From NCBI GenBank assembly GCA_963693085.1, contig OY856409.1, positions 664,545,591 through 664,609,590 of the forward strand: a stretch of 64,000 nt of DNA, written 5' to 3'. The notes under the pieces are model-generated. The model was not told the origin of the DNA. It saw only the letters and a program-made list of their open reading frames with translations, and searched no databases. Made by a program: the position numbers and the translations under genes. Shown piece after piece: positions 20,987-35,106 of the stretch; the stretch's first letter is position 1, and each line of letters starts with the position of its first letter. The DNA comes from Alisma plantago-aquatica (Eukaryota > Streptophyta > Magnoliopsida > Alismatales > Alismataceae).

Positions 20987-23900
20987 TATAGGTTGCTAAT
21001 TTCTCTAGTATGATATTTTATTGATATATATTCAAAGTTTGAATGCTTTTTAATGATGAAATCCACACACACATGTGATCATTTTGCAATATCTATTTTG
21101 TCTCTAATACTTTTGTATATTTTTGTAACAATCTATCTTCAGCTTAGTCATCTAGTTAGGGTTTACTAGGATGATTACATACATAACTAGATCGATCATT
21201 GTTTGAGATTGATTAATGATGGTAGTCTAATTATGATGTTTGAAACCTATTGAAAAACTCTAATCATGCTTTTATTTTGAAAATTAAGGTTCGATAATCA
21301 TAAATCCTAGTTGAAAAAATTAGGGTTTTGGTAAAATATGAATGTCGAAATTGATAAATATAGTGGTGTAGAAATGATTTTTAGTATTTTATCTAGAAAT
21401 CTAAGGTCTTTAAAATTTAGATAATGAAAATACAAGTGTTCTTGAAAAATACCAAAATTTTTGAATGTTTTCTGACTTGTTGGTCAACCGACTTTCCCTA
21501 GGACAAGATCAACAGACCATGCATTCAAGATGAAATATAACATTCTGGTATTTGATTTTTATCTATTTATTGTTATATCAAAATTAAGTTGAAATCTTAA
21601 GTGTAGCTTTCACTTTCACATTCTATTAAATATTTTAATTTTTGTATGATGTTGGAGTGATCCAGAATGTGGTGTCGGCCAAGTTTATTATCAGTCTCAA
21701 CTCAACTGACCAACCAGTCTAAACAAACAAAGAAAGACTGAAAATAGATTTTGGGCTTGTTGGTAAATGTTTCAAGCACTTCAATTGATCTATATCATCA
21801 TCCTAACATACTAGTAGCTCCCATAACCTATGGTTCTTGTCCAAAATACAGAATTGTAGAGAGACAGAGAGAGGAAGAATTAGGGTCTTTTAGGAGAAAT
21901 TGTGAAAAATGCTAATTTAGGGTTTCATCTTCCTAAAGCTTGTGAATTCATGCAAGTTCATTAGTCCTAAATAGATTTTCTTTGTGAATAGTATGTCCTA
22001 TGTTGAAATTCTTCCCTCCTTTGATAAAAAAGGATATCAAATTATATCTTTTCTCTTTCTTTCTCTCCTATTTTTCTTTTCTAGAGATCTTGAGTTGAAA
22101 AGGTCAAGTAATGAATTCAATCCTCATGAGTTTGTTGAATTTCTAGAAATTTAGATTATATGAGATGTTTTTAAGCTTCTTGGCACCTTAAGTGAGTATA
22201 TATGTCCCTCTTAATATATGTAATCATGTTGAAAACCTAATTCTATCCATTAAAATAATCAAGATCCTTATTTGAATTTGTATGCAATTTGCTAATCAAT
22301 TGGGAGGATTTCGGGAAATTGAATGCTACTCATATATGTCCTTTCTTATTTATTTGTATATATGTAGTTCCTAATCTGTTGATTCAAGCTCTTTAAAATC
22401 CTATCAGTATAAAATTATGTTGATTTACATAAATACTTCCTGAAATCAACCCATTGAATGATACTCTTGTAAAGTGAGTTTACATGTATAGAATCATGTC
22501 TGAATTGTCTTAGCGTGAATTATAGAAGTGTGTTGTTGTATATTACTGAAATTTAATATGACATATATGTGAGGATGAGTTTGAGGGTTTGAATTGGAAG
22601 TAATCCATGTCCAAGGATAACGTTAAGGGATTGACTCAAATGAGCCAATAAATTGATGCATTCTTACAATTGGCGTATTGATTGTGTGGAAATAGAAACT
22701 TGGATTTGCATGTGTAAGGAATATCCTTAACGAACCTTTGCACACTCTAACGAGGTTAGTGTATAATAAGGTTCTTATGATGTATTGAATTAATCTGACA
22801 TCTTGAAAACCCTAGAAACTCATTATTAAGACAAGTATGAGAGATAAAACCAAAAATTGTATATAATACTCTAAATGTGATGAAATTTTCAAATGTAGGT
22901 ATTATTACTTCATTTGAAGGTCATAAATACTATTAATATGATATAAGCCTAATTCATCTATTCTAGTATAATTTATATAATAATGAGTAAACCCCACATG
23001 AATATAAGTCTTTTGAACAAGTCAAATAGATATGAATTGAGAAGATAATTCAAGATTTAGGGGTAAGAAGAAGTAATCCTAATCAGTGGTACCCTCTAAG
23101 TTGAGAGTTTTATATGGAATAGGAGAATTTCTTTTAATTACTGGAATGGCATTAGAATTTAAATGACATTGTACGTGTTTCCAAATGTAATGGAATAAAT
23201 GCACAGGGGTGAACAAATTGTGTTGATAAAGAATGCATTATTTATTAATAAATGAATATGAGGGAGAATTTTATTTATTTAATTTAAATATATTTGGGTT
23301 GACCTAAATCAAATGAAATACACTAAAATCATTTTATAAATGATTTCAATGAAGAAAATAATTATACATTAAGTAAATTTAGAATGACCGAATCCAAAAA
23401 TAGTAGTGCACATGGCATGAAAGAAGTTATTATTAATGATCACAAAATGAAGGAGAAATGAATAAAATTAATAGTTAGATCTAGGAACCTACCTTAACCC
23501 TAATATGAAGAGCTATGTGATAATAAAAAATATAATATTTCAAATGAGTGATTAAGGAATGTATATAAGTATAGTTTAATTCAACTAAAAGATAAAGTTT
23601 AAGGATGTGAATTGATTCATAAGAACTGTTCTTGGATTGTAATTGCTATTAGAACACTTGTAGTTTGAGAATGATATACTCTACTGGATTTCAAATGAGA
23701 TAAAATATGTGTTGAATAGTAACCCTAACAAAAGAATGGTAGATAGTAATAGAGGGATGATAAATGTGCTATACATGTTGATGCACTAAGATTGTATTCA
23801 TAACTAAAAACTTGGAGAGAATACGTATATGTTGTATGATAAACTTGCTCTATGCAAGTTGAATGATACATGATGTCTATATGCTTACATTATTGCTATT

Positions 23901-26314
23901 TCTAGTGTTTCAATGAATATTTGATGAAAGTTTTGATATGGAATGGATTGATAAGAAATATGTTGGGATTGAATTAATATGCATTGATTATATTTGACAA
24001 ACCATATTTAGGGAAATATTGGGTAATGAAACGATGTCTCAGATGATAGCCCACTAACGATGACTTATATGAATTATGTGGAAATGGTATATGCTGGAAG
24101 TTGCATATTGTTGTGCTTCTTATTTTAATCATTGTCTTTATCGATAAGATTAATTTGATTCATGTCATTCTAGTTGCGCTATAACATATAGACATGATTA
24201 ATAATGATTTGAATTCTTTTTAAGATGAGTAAAAATGATGAATATCAAGTGAAATGATGACAGATCTAGTTAGGTTCCTTGAACACTATGAATTTCTCCC
24301 AAGTTCCATATTGAGGAAATGAATGGGATATGTCTTTAGTAATCACATAATTATGAGTAAGACTGATATAGTGTGAATTGAGACCTTAAAAGTTAGACCA
24401 CCAAGATTTAGGAGTGAGTCATCTAGTGTGATTCTGACCCTAAATCCTCTCCTGTGAAGTTTATGTCCATTAGGAATAAACACTAATAAAATGAAAACTA
24501 TGAAACATGTGAAACATGATTATATGTGGCACTATGTTATGTTGGATCCTATCTCGTGTACCCAAGATGAGGATGTGACCCTGTTTAGGCAACCCTATCA
24601 TGGACTAGGGTTTTTTGTTGATATCTTAGGGTCACCTTCTTAACCCTAAGATGGTGATGATGAGTCTTTGACATGAGAATCATGCATGGATATTTCTACT
24701 TGGTGAGGTACAAACCAATTAGTTTCAAGTCAAATGTATAAAACATGACGATTTGTGGTGATTATGAGTTGAATGAGTGTGACATGCCTTTTATTTCTAA
24801 TTTACATACCTTCTATTGTTGAAAATGTTTCTTGTTGAGGAAGTTAATTATTCTTTTATGAAATAATGTGTTTCCATATTCTTATTTTTTGGTTGGGAAT
24901 CTGATCTTAAATCTTGACAAGTGGTGAGTACTACGATTTAATATACACTTTGAATATGGATTTACTTATCATTTGAATAGCCTTGTGTGGTAGGTATGTC
25001 CTATGTGGATTTAAGCTTGAGGACTACATGATATGTTCCAGGTTCATCCAATGGGGTGTACACAGATTATGTTTTGTATGTCCTAATTCTAATGTTCAGA
25101 TATTGACTTGTTACCTTTGCAGTAGGATCAAATCTCTAACATGATTAGTACTTCCAAATTTGTTCATAGACATACTCTCATTTATTATTATAATGTATGG
25201 GACTTGACTAAATGAATGCATGCATGATTAATTAGATTATTTTCATAAACTAGAATTAAAAAAATGCTAGAATAATCTTTTAGACTTAGCAATATCAATA
25301 AGTTTCTTTTGAAGTTTAGTATACTTAATCTGATGTAAGGTATTGACTCACTGTGGATTCATATGAGTCTCATGTGGTTTCTTGAAATTTATTTATATGT
25401 GATGCTATCCAATAGAGAGGTTGTGACAAAGAAGATGTTAAAAAAATAATGCAGATTAGAATATCCATGTATTCTCTCTTTCCCAGGATGGGTAGTATAC
25501 TGAATTTTTTCTTGCATGTAACTGCATATGATCTATAATATTTGATTCTAGTTTTAATGAAGTTGAATAAGATTTGTGATAATGTGACATTGGTTTTCAA
25601 GGTTTATTGAGAAAGGAAAATGGAAAAATTTAACTGTGTTTTTTGTGTTACTTTTTATTTGTGTTTTTTGAGAGATTTTTTTCTTTATCTAGGTTTAAGT
25701 TTAGGGTTTCTCTCTGATGGATGGCATTTATTCTGATCAAAATAGAGGTCTGGGAAATTTTATTGATTAGTTTCAAATCCCTATCAATTTATATTCATTT
25801 ACATTTCTTATAATTCATGACTTGCTCTCAAGTTTCAATATATGTGTGTGGAAGTTGAAAATGGTTATTTATATAATATGGTTAGATTGTTATTTCTTGG
25901 AACATATAATATAGCATAGATACATGCTTTTACATCTCTACTATTGATTCTATAATTTTTATGCTTGGAATATTTTTCTTAAGTTCAATTTATTTTGGGC
26001 AAACTAGGAGTTGGATTGTGTGAAGTGCTACTCAAACTTCAAGTTACACTGAGAAACAACTATGTGGGGATCCTAATAGGTACTTCAACCAACAATGGTT
26101 ACATTTTTTAACGTAGGGCCTCTGATCAAACTCAAAATTTGATAGAGATATGCACAACTATTTTCTTCACTCTTTGCAACTTTCTTGCAATCAATTTCCT
26201 CTACTCCAAATCTTATGTGCTCCTATTTTCTAAGATTTTCTTGAAATTATAGAGATCCACCAAGATCCTTCTTCTCCTATCAAATTCTTAATCCTTGTAA
26301 TTCACCTAGAGGTT
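20987..26314. other. Unassigned AT-rich sequence
   Basis: No gene or intact element recognised. Only short chance frames. Near 21485-21720 there are GGTCAACCGAC- and GTCGGCCAAG-like strings that could be mutated hairpin arms. Probably decayed repeats older than those to the left. Confidence 0.5.
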
Positions 26315-27310
26315 AATGGATTCCTCATCTCACCCAGGAAAGAAAGTTCCTCATGAGAAGAAGGTCATCATAGTTAATATCAAAGTCAGAGGAGCCAAGT
26401 TCTTTGATGATGATGCATAACAACCTTTCACCATGCTATACAATTATACTCCACTTCCTCATCAAACTATTGATGTTCTTGTTGTGTATACATTGTCATT
26501 AGAAGTTTGTTCAAATCCAATCACATTGTGGGCATTAACAAGCCTTGCAACTCCTCCTGAACCCCCGTGGATGTGCATGAATTCTACCTGGCCTCCACTA
26601 GGAATATAAGGATGATATCACCCTCACAATTATAGTATCCAGTAAGAGCATGAATTTTGTGAAATATAGTTTGATCAATTTTCTTGGGACTTCTACAGAT
26701 GTTTATTCAAACTATCATGATATATCCACCTATAATTACTTAGACACCTCCTCCACCTACAAAGGTTGATCAATGACCACCTCTTCCATTTTTAGACATA
26801 TCATGGTGGCTGATGAAACCATCCATGAAACCCAAAATACTCTCTTGAGTACTTCTCTTACACCCATGGACCACCTTATCAATTTTGTTCTTACCCACAA
26901 TATTCTTATTTAATTGAAAAAACATGAGGTCCCAAGGTTTAGACAACGCATTATACAAGACACACCAAGAAAATAGCTATGAATATCATTAGGCCTATCC
27001 TTAATTATAAGATGGACTTTCTAGTGGTCCACATTATGTTGATTCTTTCCTTTCCATATTACTTGAGCACTTCACTTTGTAATCTAAATATTTCTCATAG
27101 ATTACAATTCACAAACAATATACCAATCTACTACTGAGAAGATTGGTTTGGACTTTGGGAACAAATAAGCTCATGGGGAAGAGCACATAGAGGATGAATC
27201 TGAGCATGAAACATAAACATGATCAACCACCACAATATCCTCATCCTACCCATTATGGCCATGCATATGAATTTTCATACATGTGTGGTTTAGGATATCA
27301 GATAAGGTGC
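26315..27310 (+). pseudogene. Decayed third homologue of SiL ORF2
   Basis: Conceptual translation across stops and frameshifts follows SiL ORF2 in order. The start MDSSSHPGKK mirrors MASSSAAHGKK. VHEFYLAS near 26575 mirrors VNEFYANL. SMNFVKYSLINFLGTSTD near 26645 mirrors the HSFKFTEGDILDML region. HETQNTLLSTSLTP then NFVLTHNI near 26820-26905 mirrors HEDRGTYYAINLKP and IVSTNI. EKIGLDFGNK near 27137 mirrors EKMGIDFGHK. Many stops and frame changes show it is dead. No LTR, PBS or ORF1 for it was recognised. It is an older and more divergent lineage member than SiL-1 and SiL-2. Confidence 0.68.
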
Positions 27311-28452
27311 TAATTAAGTATAGTCACTGACTATGAATATTTTAAATCTCATAAGAGTAAAACCTTTTCTACATAACCACATCAAGCTAGCCCATGTAGA
27401 ATTTAGCCTTTCAATCCTTCATAAAGTAAAATCAAGCACCTCAAAAACCTACATCCAATCAATGTACATGTTCCATTCTCCAACTCTAAGACATTTTTTT
27501 GTCTACATGTCAATTTCACCTAGTGCGCGTCCTTAAAAGTTTTCTGTATTGATGCTATGAGCTTGTTTAACCCCAATCACTCCATCTTGTATATTGGAAA
27601 AGAATTTTATTATAATGTTTAATAATATGTAGAGAATATAAACTATTTGTAATGGGATTTAGGTATCTTATGTTTTGGATGTATAATTTAATATATTTCC
27701 TTTGAGCATGTTGTTTCATTATCTAGTAGCTTTCAAAAAGAAAATATAGCATAACAGTTCTATGTACAACTATTATTCTTAGTTTTATACATGCATTATA
27801 TAAATAGTTTTAATCCTAGAACAATTTGGATGTAGGATGACGATAGCCTTTGCCATAGTTGTTTGAGTAACAAATATCATGTTTTATTAGTTTGCATTTG
27901 TTGTAGTGTTCTTTGATAATTTCCCAATTTCTTTTGTAAAGCATATAGTTTAGTCTCACACTGTCTACTTGTCTAGTTAGTTGGCTTTAAACACCTATAT
28001 ATTGGATTTCTAAGGCTCTTTGTAAAATGAACTTGATGATTGAAATCTTTTGATGAATTATATATATTTTTGGATTAGTTTTACCACTTAATTTAGATCT
28101 CAATAATTACTTTAGATTTTAATAATCAGGTTCGCCATTACCTTTTCTCTTAGTCTGATGAAACATATGTGAATTAGGAACCATATGTGTCTATTGGATA
28201 TATTAAATTCTCATATTTAGGTAGTTATAGCTCAATTTGATGGATTGGGAATTAATATGGATTTTTATGAAATTTGGACAAAGAATGGAGTTTGAATGGA
28301 ATTAGTTGCACAAGATTATCCTAGGAGTAATATTTAGTAAAACATGTAAATTTGAAAAATTATAAATAAATATTTAATTGGATAATCTTTTGTCTTCGAA
28401 AATGACTTTAAGCTCCAATTTTAAAATGTAATCAATGAATACTCTCAAAAAG
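27311..28452. other. Unassigned AT-rich sequence
   Basis: Nothing recognisable; possibly 3' remains of the element carrying the ORF2 relic. Confidence 0.4.
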
Positions 28453-28462
28453 AAAAAGTAAT

Positions 28463-28689
28463 ATGGCCGAGGAGGAGTGGTTTAGGTGGTTCGGCACGGT
28501 GTCCCCTCATGAAGGGACCTGGGTTCGATACCCAGCGGCCGCCTCTAAAATGGTGCCCGTCATGCAGGTCGGCGAACTGTGTGATTTAACTAGTTCCTGG
28601 GTGTGTGGGGTGCTCGGGGCCCGAGAGTTTTACACTGTCTGGGGGGGGCACAAAGTGGCGCTTCTATGGGGGCGGTTCTCTCGATAAAA
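28463..28689 (+). mobile_element. tRNA-derived SINE with 10-bp target duplication
   Basis: A 227-bp GC-rich insertion in AT-rich surroundings. The pol III A box TGGTTTAGGTGG is at 28478-28489, and the B box GGTTCGATACC at 28522-28532. It ends in a short A tract. AAAAAGTAAT is duplicated at 28453-28462 and 28690-28699. A 74-aa frame across it is not a gene. The head resembles the block at 55021-55120. Confidence 0.85.
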
Positions 28690-28699
28690 AAAAAGTAAT

Positions 28700-31600
28700 G
28701 TGAATATTGGATTCCTTTTGCCTTAATTACCCTCATCTATGTAAGCCATTTAAATAATAAAAATAGCTAAATAGACTCTTGTCTAATTTAAATGAGTTTA
28801 TTTTTCCAACTAAAGTTAAAACCTAGTTTGTTACATGTAAATTTCCCACGTTCCCATGTCTCTACATATTGAGATTTTTGATAGCCTCTAGATCATAATA
28901 TGATTGCTTAGGAGTAATCATCTACCTCATATTTGATTCCTTTTTTTGATCCAAAAATTGATGAGATCATTTCTTGATCGCATTATCTCTCTTATATTCA
29001 CCACATCATTTATCTCTCCCATTATCCTCATCTCACAAAATACAACCAATGATCCTAAGTTTCCAAGAGTTTGGTGATCTGACTTAGTTTCCCTCTCATT
29101 TCCGTCTTACTGTGATCTCCTAACCTTCAATAATCTCAACACCTTTATAAAATGACTCCCTAACCATAATGTATACATTAGAAAACTAAATGATTCATAA
29201 TTGTGATCCCAATTAGCTTTGCACCTATCTCACAAACTCTAATTACTTGTTGTAGCCAAGTTGAGTCTGTCTAGTGTTTGCAAGCACAATGAAGGCATTT
29301 GTAGTTTTCATGATCTCTACGGGAAGGTTGCACAAATTTTTGGTACCTTTGTTTTCTCCAAATAAGGTGCATTTCTATTTTGTTTCTTCTTTTTCCTTCC
29401 CTATCATTTTCAGATTATCGATTCCATGATGATCTTCCAACAATAATTTAGTTTTTTAATTCTAATTTTCTTGTCTCTACATGTAGTTATAGACCTTTAT
29501 GTGTACTTGACTTGTTGGCTACAATTTTGTGGTGTTTATCTATCTTCATCTGATATCAACCATGACTGAGATGCCAGAGTGATGTTCTAACAACCTTTTG
29601 ACGATGAGCTTAGGCTCCTTGGCTCCAGTGGGATCTCATGAATTGGATGGGAGGATCTCCTAGTTCTAAGTTTCATGATTTGGCGAAGATTGATGACTAA
29701 GCTCAAGACTTCCTCTTCACAATAATGTGGAGGGAAAAATGTCCCTATTTTTTCTAGGTTTTGTACATGCATGATTACTATGATTTTCTTGGGACATTTA
29801 CACATACTTTTTTATGTATGATGCAGGGACAAAAAAATATTTTGATACAAATTTTTATGTATAACATTCAATTTACCTATTTATATTAAATAAACCATAA
29901 CTAGTTATAGGAAAGTAAAAAAGTATATAAATACATGTTTAAGTATATAAATACATATTTTGGAATGGTAAAAGTACCTACATTTTTAGCTTGAATTGAT
30001 TGAGTTTAGATTTAAAATTATGATTTTATTTTAAATCAAATCATTTTACTTATTTAGGTGTTTGGAACCTGAGATACTTGGATCTAGGCGTGGTGAGATA
30101 TAAATAGATTTATCAATGAGGCGTGCTTCTACTTCGTATATAAATCATGAAATATTATCATTACCATGGTCCCAATTCCTATTGATGAGGCTAAAAACAA
30201 ATTGTACAATTTAATTTTTCTTTGAAGAACACTAATCTTGTTTTGATTTCCCCATCATTTTTAGTCTATACATTATCCATTATTGAGTCTTTTACTCTAA
30301 CATTTGCATGGTGAATGAATCAATCCCATTATAACTCGATTGATATAATTCACTAAATTATATTGCTACTATATTCATTTGCGTGTTTGATTGAATATAC
30401 TAGTATGATTTCATTGTGGTGGTCTATGTGTTGATGCCTATTAAACAATCATATATGGATTTATGGCGTGAGGCCTAGCCCAAAGTTCTTGGTCGTTGGT
30501 GTTATTTACCTGATTTATACATTTTATATACATAAGTTAGAAGTGTTGATACTTCTCTACTATGTCTTGAAGTGTGATGGTGCTTTAGCTCTACATATTG
30601 TGCCATCTTAGTCTTGATATTTAATCTACCTGCATATTTCACGGTTGAATATTGTTGAGAAACATTTAAAGGAAAGAATATATATAAACCCCCTTTGATG
30701 ATTTATCAACTTAATTATTGACTTTATCTTTTTAAATGCATACTTGACAACCTTGTTACTTCTCTTGAAAGGGAACAAATTTTCTTTGTATAATATTCAT
30801 CTTATATATCCAAATAATTTATTTTAATGCACATACCTTGAAACAAACTTTTCAGATTCTCCATATTGTGGGTGTTGTTTCGAAAGAACCCAAATGTAGA
30901 TCAAGAAAAGGAGAAGACTTAGAGGATCACACAACAAGATATTAGAGTAAAAGATACCTTGAGATGGTCAGGTTTCCCTTTGTATTTGGTCTTTTTATTT
31001 AGTTTATATTATATCTTCTATTACGCAGCCCATGTGGGTGAGGAATAACTTTGAACAGTGGTAATAGCCAGTTCTACTTTCCATTCATACTTTATGACAC
31101 TTTTTGATATTTCATATTTGGGATATGGAACATCATCCTTTTCCTTAACACATGTTTTATAATCATGGATTTGGCATGCTTTTATATATCTTTGACTAAT
31201 TAGTGGTACCCCTCTCTGGTCGCACTCATTACATCAATATCTTATGACTAGCTGAGGTTTTTTTTTTCATAGGACATTTTTTCTTTAATAAACATGTGTG
31301 CTAACTTGAGATTATTTTTACTATATTGATACCATTCATATGTGTTTAGTATATTTTCTCAAGATTATTTTTGATTTACATAAAACATATCAGTATGTGG
31401 TATCTTGACTTTTTTAACCACGGGAGCTTCATATGAAAGTTCTTATTGGCTACATACTTTATGTTTGAGATTTTATCCTATCCATATTATGATTCATACT
31501 TGATCACTTTCCTTATAATTATTTCTTGCAATTTCATTAGAAGGCTTTATAAACATTATTTTACATTTTACATAATGTTCTTCTCCATCTTAAGATACCT

Positions 31601-31889
31601 CGATTCATGATTCAGATTATTTGAAGGCCATGATCTTGTTCTGTGGTTTCTCTTTCTTATCATATTTGATGATTTCTTCATATTCACCTCACATGTTTCC
31701 AAGTTTTCAACCAACTCCTCAATGACAAATTTTGATATCTCATCATACTCCTCTTTTTGGTGTCACCTACTTCTCATGCTTGGATGTCAGGAACCTTAAA
31801 CTTTTTGTTGTTTGGATAAGGTAAGATATTACTACTCAAAAAAGGCGTATAGGGGATATCACAAAAATCCCAATACTCTACAAGACAAT
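28700..31889. other. Unassigned AT-rich sequence
   Basis: No coding or element structure recognised on either strand. Probably old decayed repeat or unique intergenic DNA. Confidence 0.45.
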
Positions 31890-33013
31890 TATAGATCCCA
31901 CATCTAGATCATACCTATAAGAATCCCCTCAAGGATACTTAGACTAGCTCTAACTAGCCAAGCTAAACTATTTACAAGAGTATCAAGAAATGAGAGGGTA
32001 TCAGGTGGTGTGCCCATGGAGTTGGCTATTCCTCTTTTCCCAAATAAGAACAATCTGGGAAGAAAAAAATAAGCCCATAGAAACTTCTTTCCTTTGGATT
32101 CCTCCATGTCTTCTCAAGGATCTAGGGTATTATGATGCTCTACTGGTCAGGATGGAGGCCACCCCAGCCACACATTTGAGCGTCATTCTCATCCATATGT
32201 ACTTATAGAAACTACACTCAAAGAACAAATGCTAATGGTTTTCTGGTGCACTAGAGCCCTATAAGAAAACACCTCCACTATTGTATCCCCATCTAAGGAG
32301 TCTGTCCCACATGGGCAATTTGTTCATAATAACTCTGTATGAATAGAAGCTCCATTTGGGAACATAGGCTTTATGCCAAAGAAGGGGGGTCCCAGGCACC
32401 TGAGGACAAAGGCATCGACACAGCCAAGGCATAGGGGTGATTGGTTGCCAACTACCATCAATGAGAGCATATTCAGATTTGATCTCAACCCAAGCTGAAT
32501 TCATCTTCATCCAACACCTTGACACCATATGGGATGATGTGTCGTTCTTGAAACCACCATATCACCTCTTCATCCATACCACCTATAGGGACTCTGACTT
32601 AGTAAGCAAATCATTCACTCTTCTAGCCACATCTCTCCAGGAAATGAAGTTCATGCTAGTCAAACCCATGCCGCCACACTACCAAGGCTCTATCACCGTG
32701 TCCTAGGAGATAGCATGTGCCCAGATGCCCCAAAGGAACCCAACTATGATAGCCTTGAACTTTTCAAGGATGAAGTCTGGGTCCATAAGTCTACACCAAT
32801 ACCTCAGCTTATTGCATGTTTAGGACAAAGTTGATCAATACAACCCTACACACTATGGAAAGCTGAGTGCCACACCAGTTGTCTACAACTAATCTCAGGT
32901 TATCAATGTAGCACATGAAGCTCTCTCCTTTACCAGGACCACTAGACACCATTATGTCGAGGTTCCTCATTGGGAAGGTGCCTTCTTCAACAGGGCAACC
33001 ACTTTGAGTTTTC
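31890..33013 (-). pseudogene. Non-LTR retrotransposon (LINE) relic: RT end and zf-RVT region
   Basis: Minus-strand fragments read in order: LIxNF-type 'CRVVLINFVLNMQ' (about 32812) from the C-terminal part of the RT region, WVPLGHLGT (about 32720), then SFYSYRVIMNKLPMWDRLLRWG (32275-32345). The last is characteristic of the zinc-binding segment that follows plant LINE RT domains (zf-RVT). Stops and frame changes throughout. It is cut at 33013 by the copia LTR; its 5' part is not seen. Confidence 0.65.
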
Positions 33014-34140
33014 TGTTGATTATGTATGCCCAAAGCCAATCATGTGATGATTGTGATGACATTACTTGTAAAAATGATTTGATTATAAATAAAGGTAAGC
33101 TTCCAATTTATTCTTTTTAATTTAGTTATGAGATAATGATGTAACATTATAAATATCTAGAGAATAATATTACTCAATGACGTATGTCTTCAAGTATTAG
33201 CCTTGTCAAAACGAGATCATACACATGTAAATGATACATATATATATATTCTCATTATGTCCCTAATTAGTTTATTATTGTGGAAGGTTGATAGACAATG
33301 ATAATACATAAGATTAGAGCGTGGGTTGGTTAATGACACAATCTTGTGACTCATGATATGGCTATATCAAACTAAGAACGCATATACATATTAGAGAATA
33401 GTGTATTGGACAGGCCCACAATGAGACTGACACATGGAAGCCATCTTTATGGAAGTCATATTCAGGTCTCACAGTGATGGTGGTGGTTGTGGTTCTTAGA
33501 CCTGAAATCACTACACTCAACACATATCATTGGGCACACTTTGACATCATCAAATGCTGTCCTGAAACATGAGTTGTTATAACTGTGATGATTGGGTTAC
33601 TTTGACACATGGGGATTGACTATGAGTGATAGACATGGGATTTTTCCCTCCGATTGGAGTGTGATGTCATAGGACTCTTGATTAGCGAGACCGAGAAAAG
33701 CATGGCCATGCACATGTGAGTCAATATATGATATTGAGCTTACATATATCTCAAGCAGTTTACTCTTGGTTCAAGAAAAGGATTGAATGATAATGAGGGT
33801 GACTGCTCCATGCCTCTAGTTCAATCTGGACATCAATGACAAAGGAACTATACAAACACTACAACACCATACACATATTGTAGGTTGAAGTTGTTCCCCA
33901 ACTTTTCCATTTACTTGGATAGCAATGATGTGCGACTAGGCACCACTCTTTGCATGTGATGTCATAAATTGTTATGGACAATCACTGCCAATGTAATATG
34001 GGACCTATAGGGTTACAAACATAGGTCTTGACCTAGAAGAGGAGTTCAAATCTCGAATGATAGTTGAATTAAGTGATAAAGTATTTAGGCATTTGATTCA
34101 GGAAACAAACACGCTGACAACACTACCAAACACCCATCTC

Positions 34141-34494
34141 GAGTGTTGAGACGGCCGTGTGGAAGGGCCAAACGACCGTGTCAAGAGTTGAGACTAGTGT
34201 CTCGGTGTCGGGCCGGCTATAGTTAAATTTTACTAAGTATCAAATCGACCCAACCAAACAAGCACGCCTCGGGTCACCAGACGACCGTCTGGGTGAACCG
34301 AGATGACCCTCTTGCATGGGTAAGATGGTTTAGTTTGGTCAGGGAAGGTTCTAGTTGTTTTCGTATTCGTTTCACTTGAGAAATACTTTTTGCACAAGGA
34401 AATCAATGTCTAACATTAATAGGAATTGATTTTTCAAATTTGTACACAACTGAAAACTGTAAAACGACCGTCTGGCTCAGCCAAATGGCCGTTT
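34141..34494 (+). repeat. CG-rich palindromes and ACGRCCGT repeats in copia U3
   Basis: Five related ACG[GA]CCGT or TGGCCGTT units lie 120-480 bp upstream of the TATA box. 34268-34302 is a near-perfect inverted repeat (arms CTCGGGTCACC and GGTGAACCGAG). AAACGACC (34462) pairs with GGCCGTTT (34487). Confidence 0.65.
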
Positions 34495-35106
34495 CAACTG
34501 TCGCATGTTGTGCAATTTTCAGAATTGTTGCAAAAATTCGAGTTCTTCTGGTCCTGTCCACTCCCACACATTAATCATGCATTGGATAGCAACTGAGAAC
34601 CTTGACCCTGGCCTTTACTATAAATAGAGGGGTACTGGGGGCTTTCCCAGAACACAACACAGACAATTGAGAATCAGTTCCTCTGACAATTGTTGTCCTA
34701 TTTGGTTGTGGTAACCACAAGATCTCAGGAAAGTCCTCCCGACTAGAGAGGGATAGACAAGGGAGAGAACAATTGAAAGTTTTTATGGTAGGAGAGCAAG
34801 CTGGTAACTAATACGCTAGTGGGAGGGACAACTTCTTCTTGTCCAGTCTAGCAGGACGATAAGAGTTCTTGGCAGTCTCTATGGATTACCACAGAGGTGG
34901 GAAGCCATTGTTTATCGCTCAGAGGACAACGTCAACTGGCAGTCCATGATGAGGAGTTGCTGAAGAAGACGACATTCATGGCTGCAGCCTGTGATGTAGA
35001 CCAGGAGGCACAACAGTCAGACGAGTCCCATTACAACTAGAATTCAGAGTTGCCCATCTACAATGATGGGGGTTATCACTGGACTTGCTCTAGGACCAGC
35101 TTTATC

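Noticed and set aside
28463..28687. 74-aa ORF in a GC-rich segment
   Set aside because: The segment is a SINE with A box, B box and target duplication; the frame is incidental.
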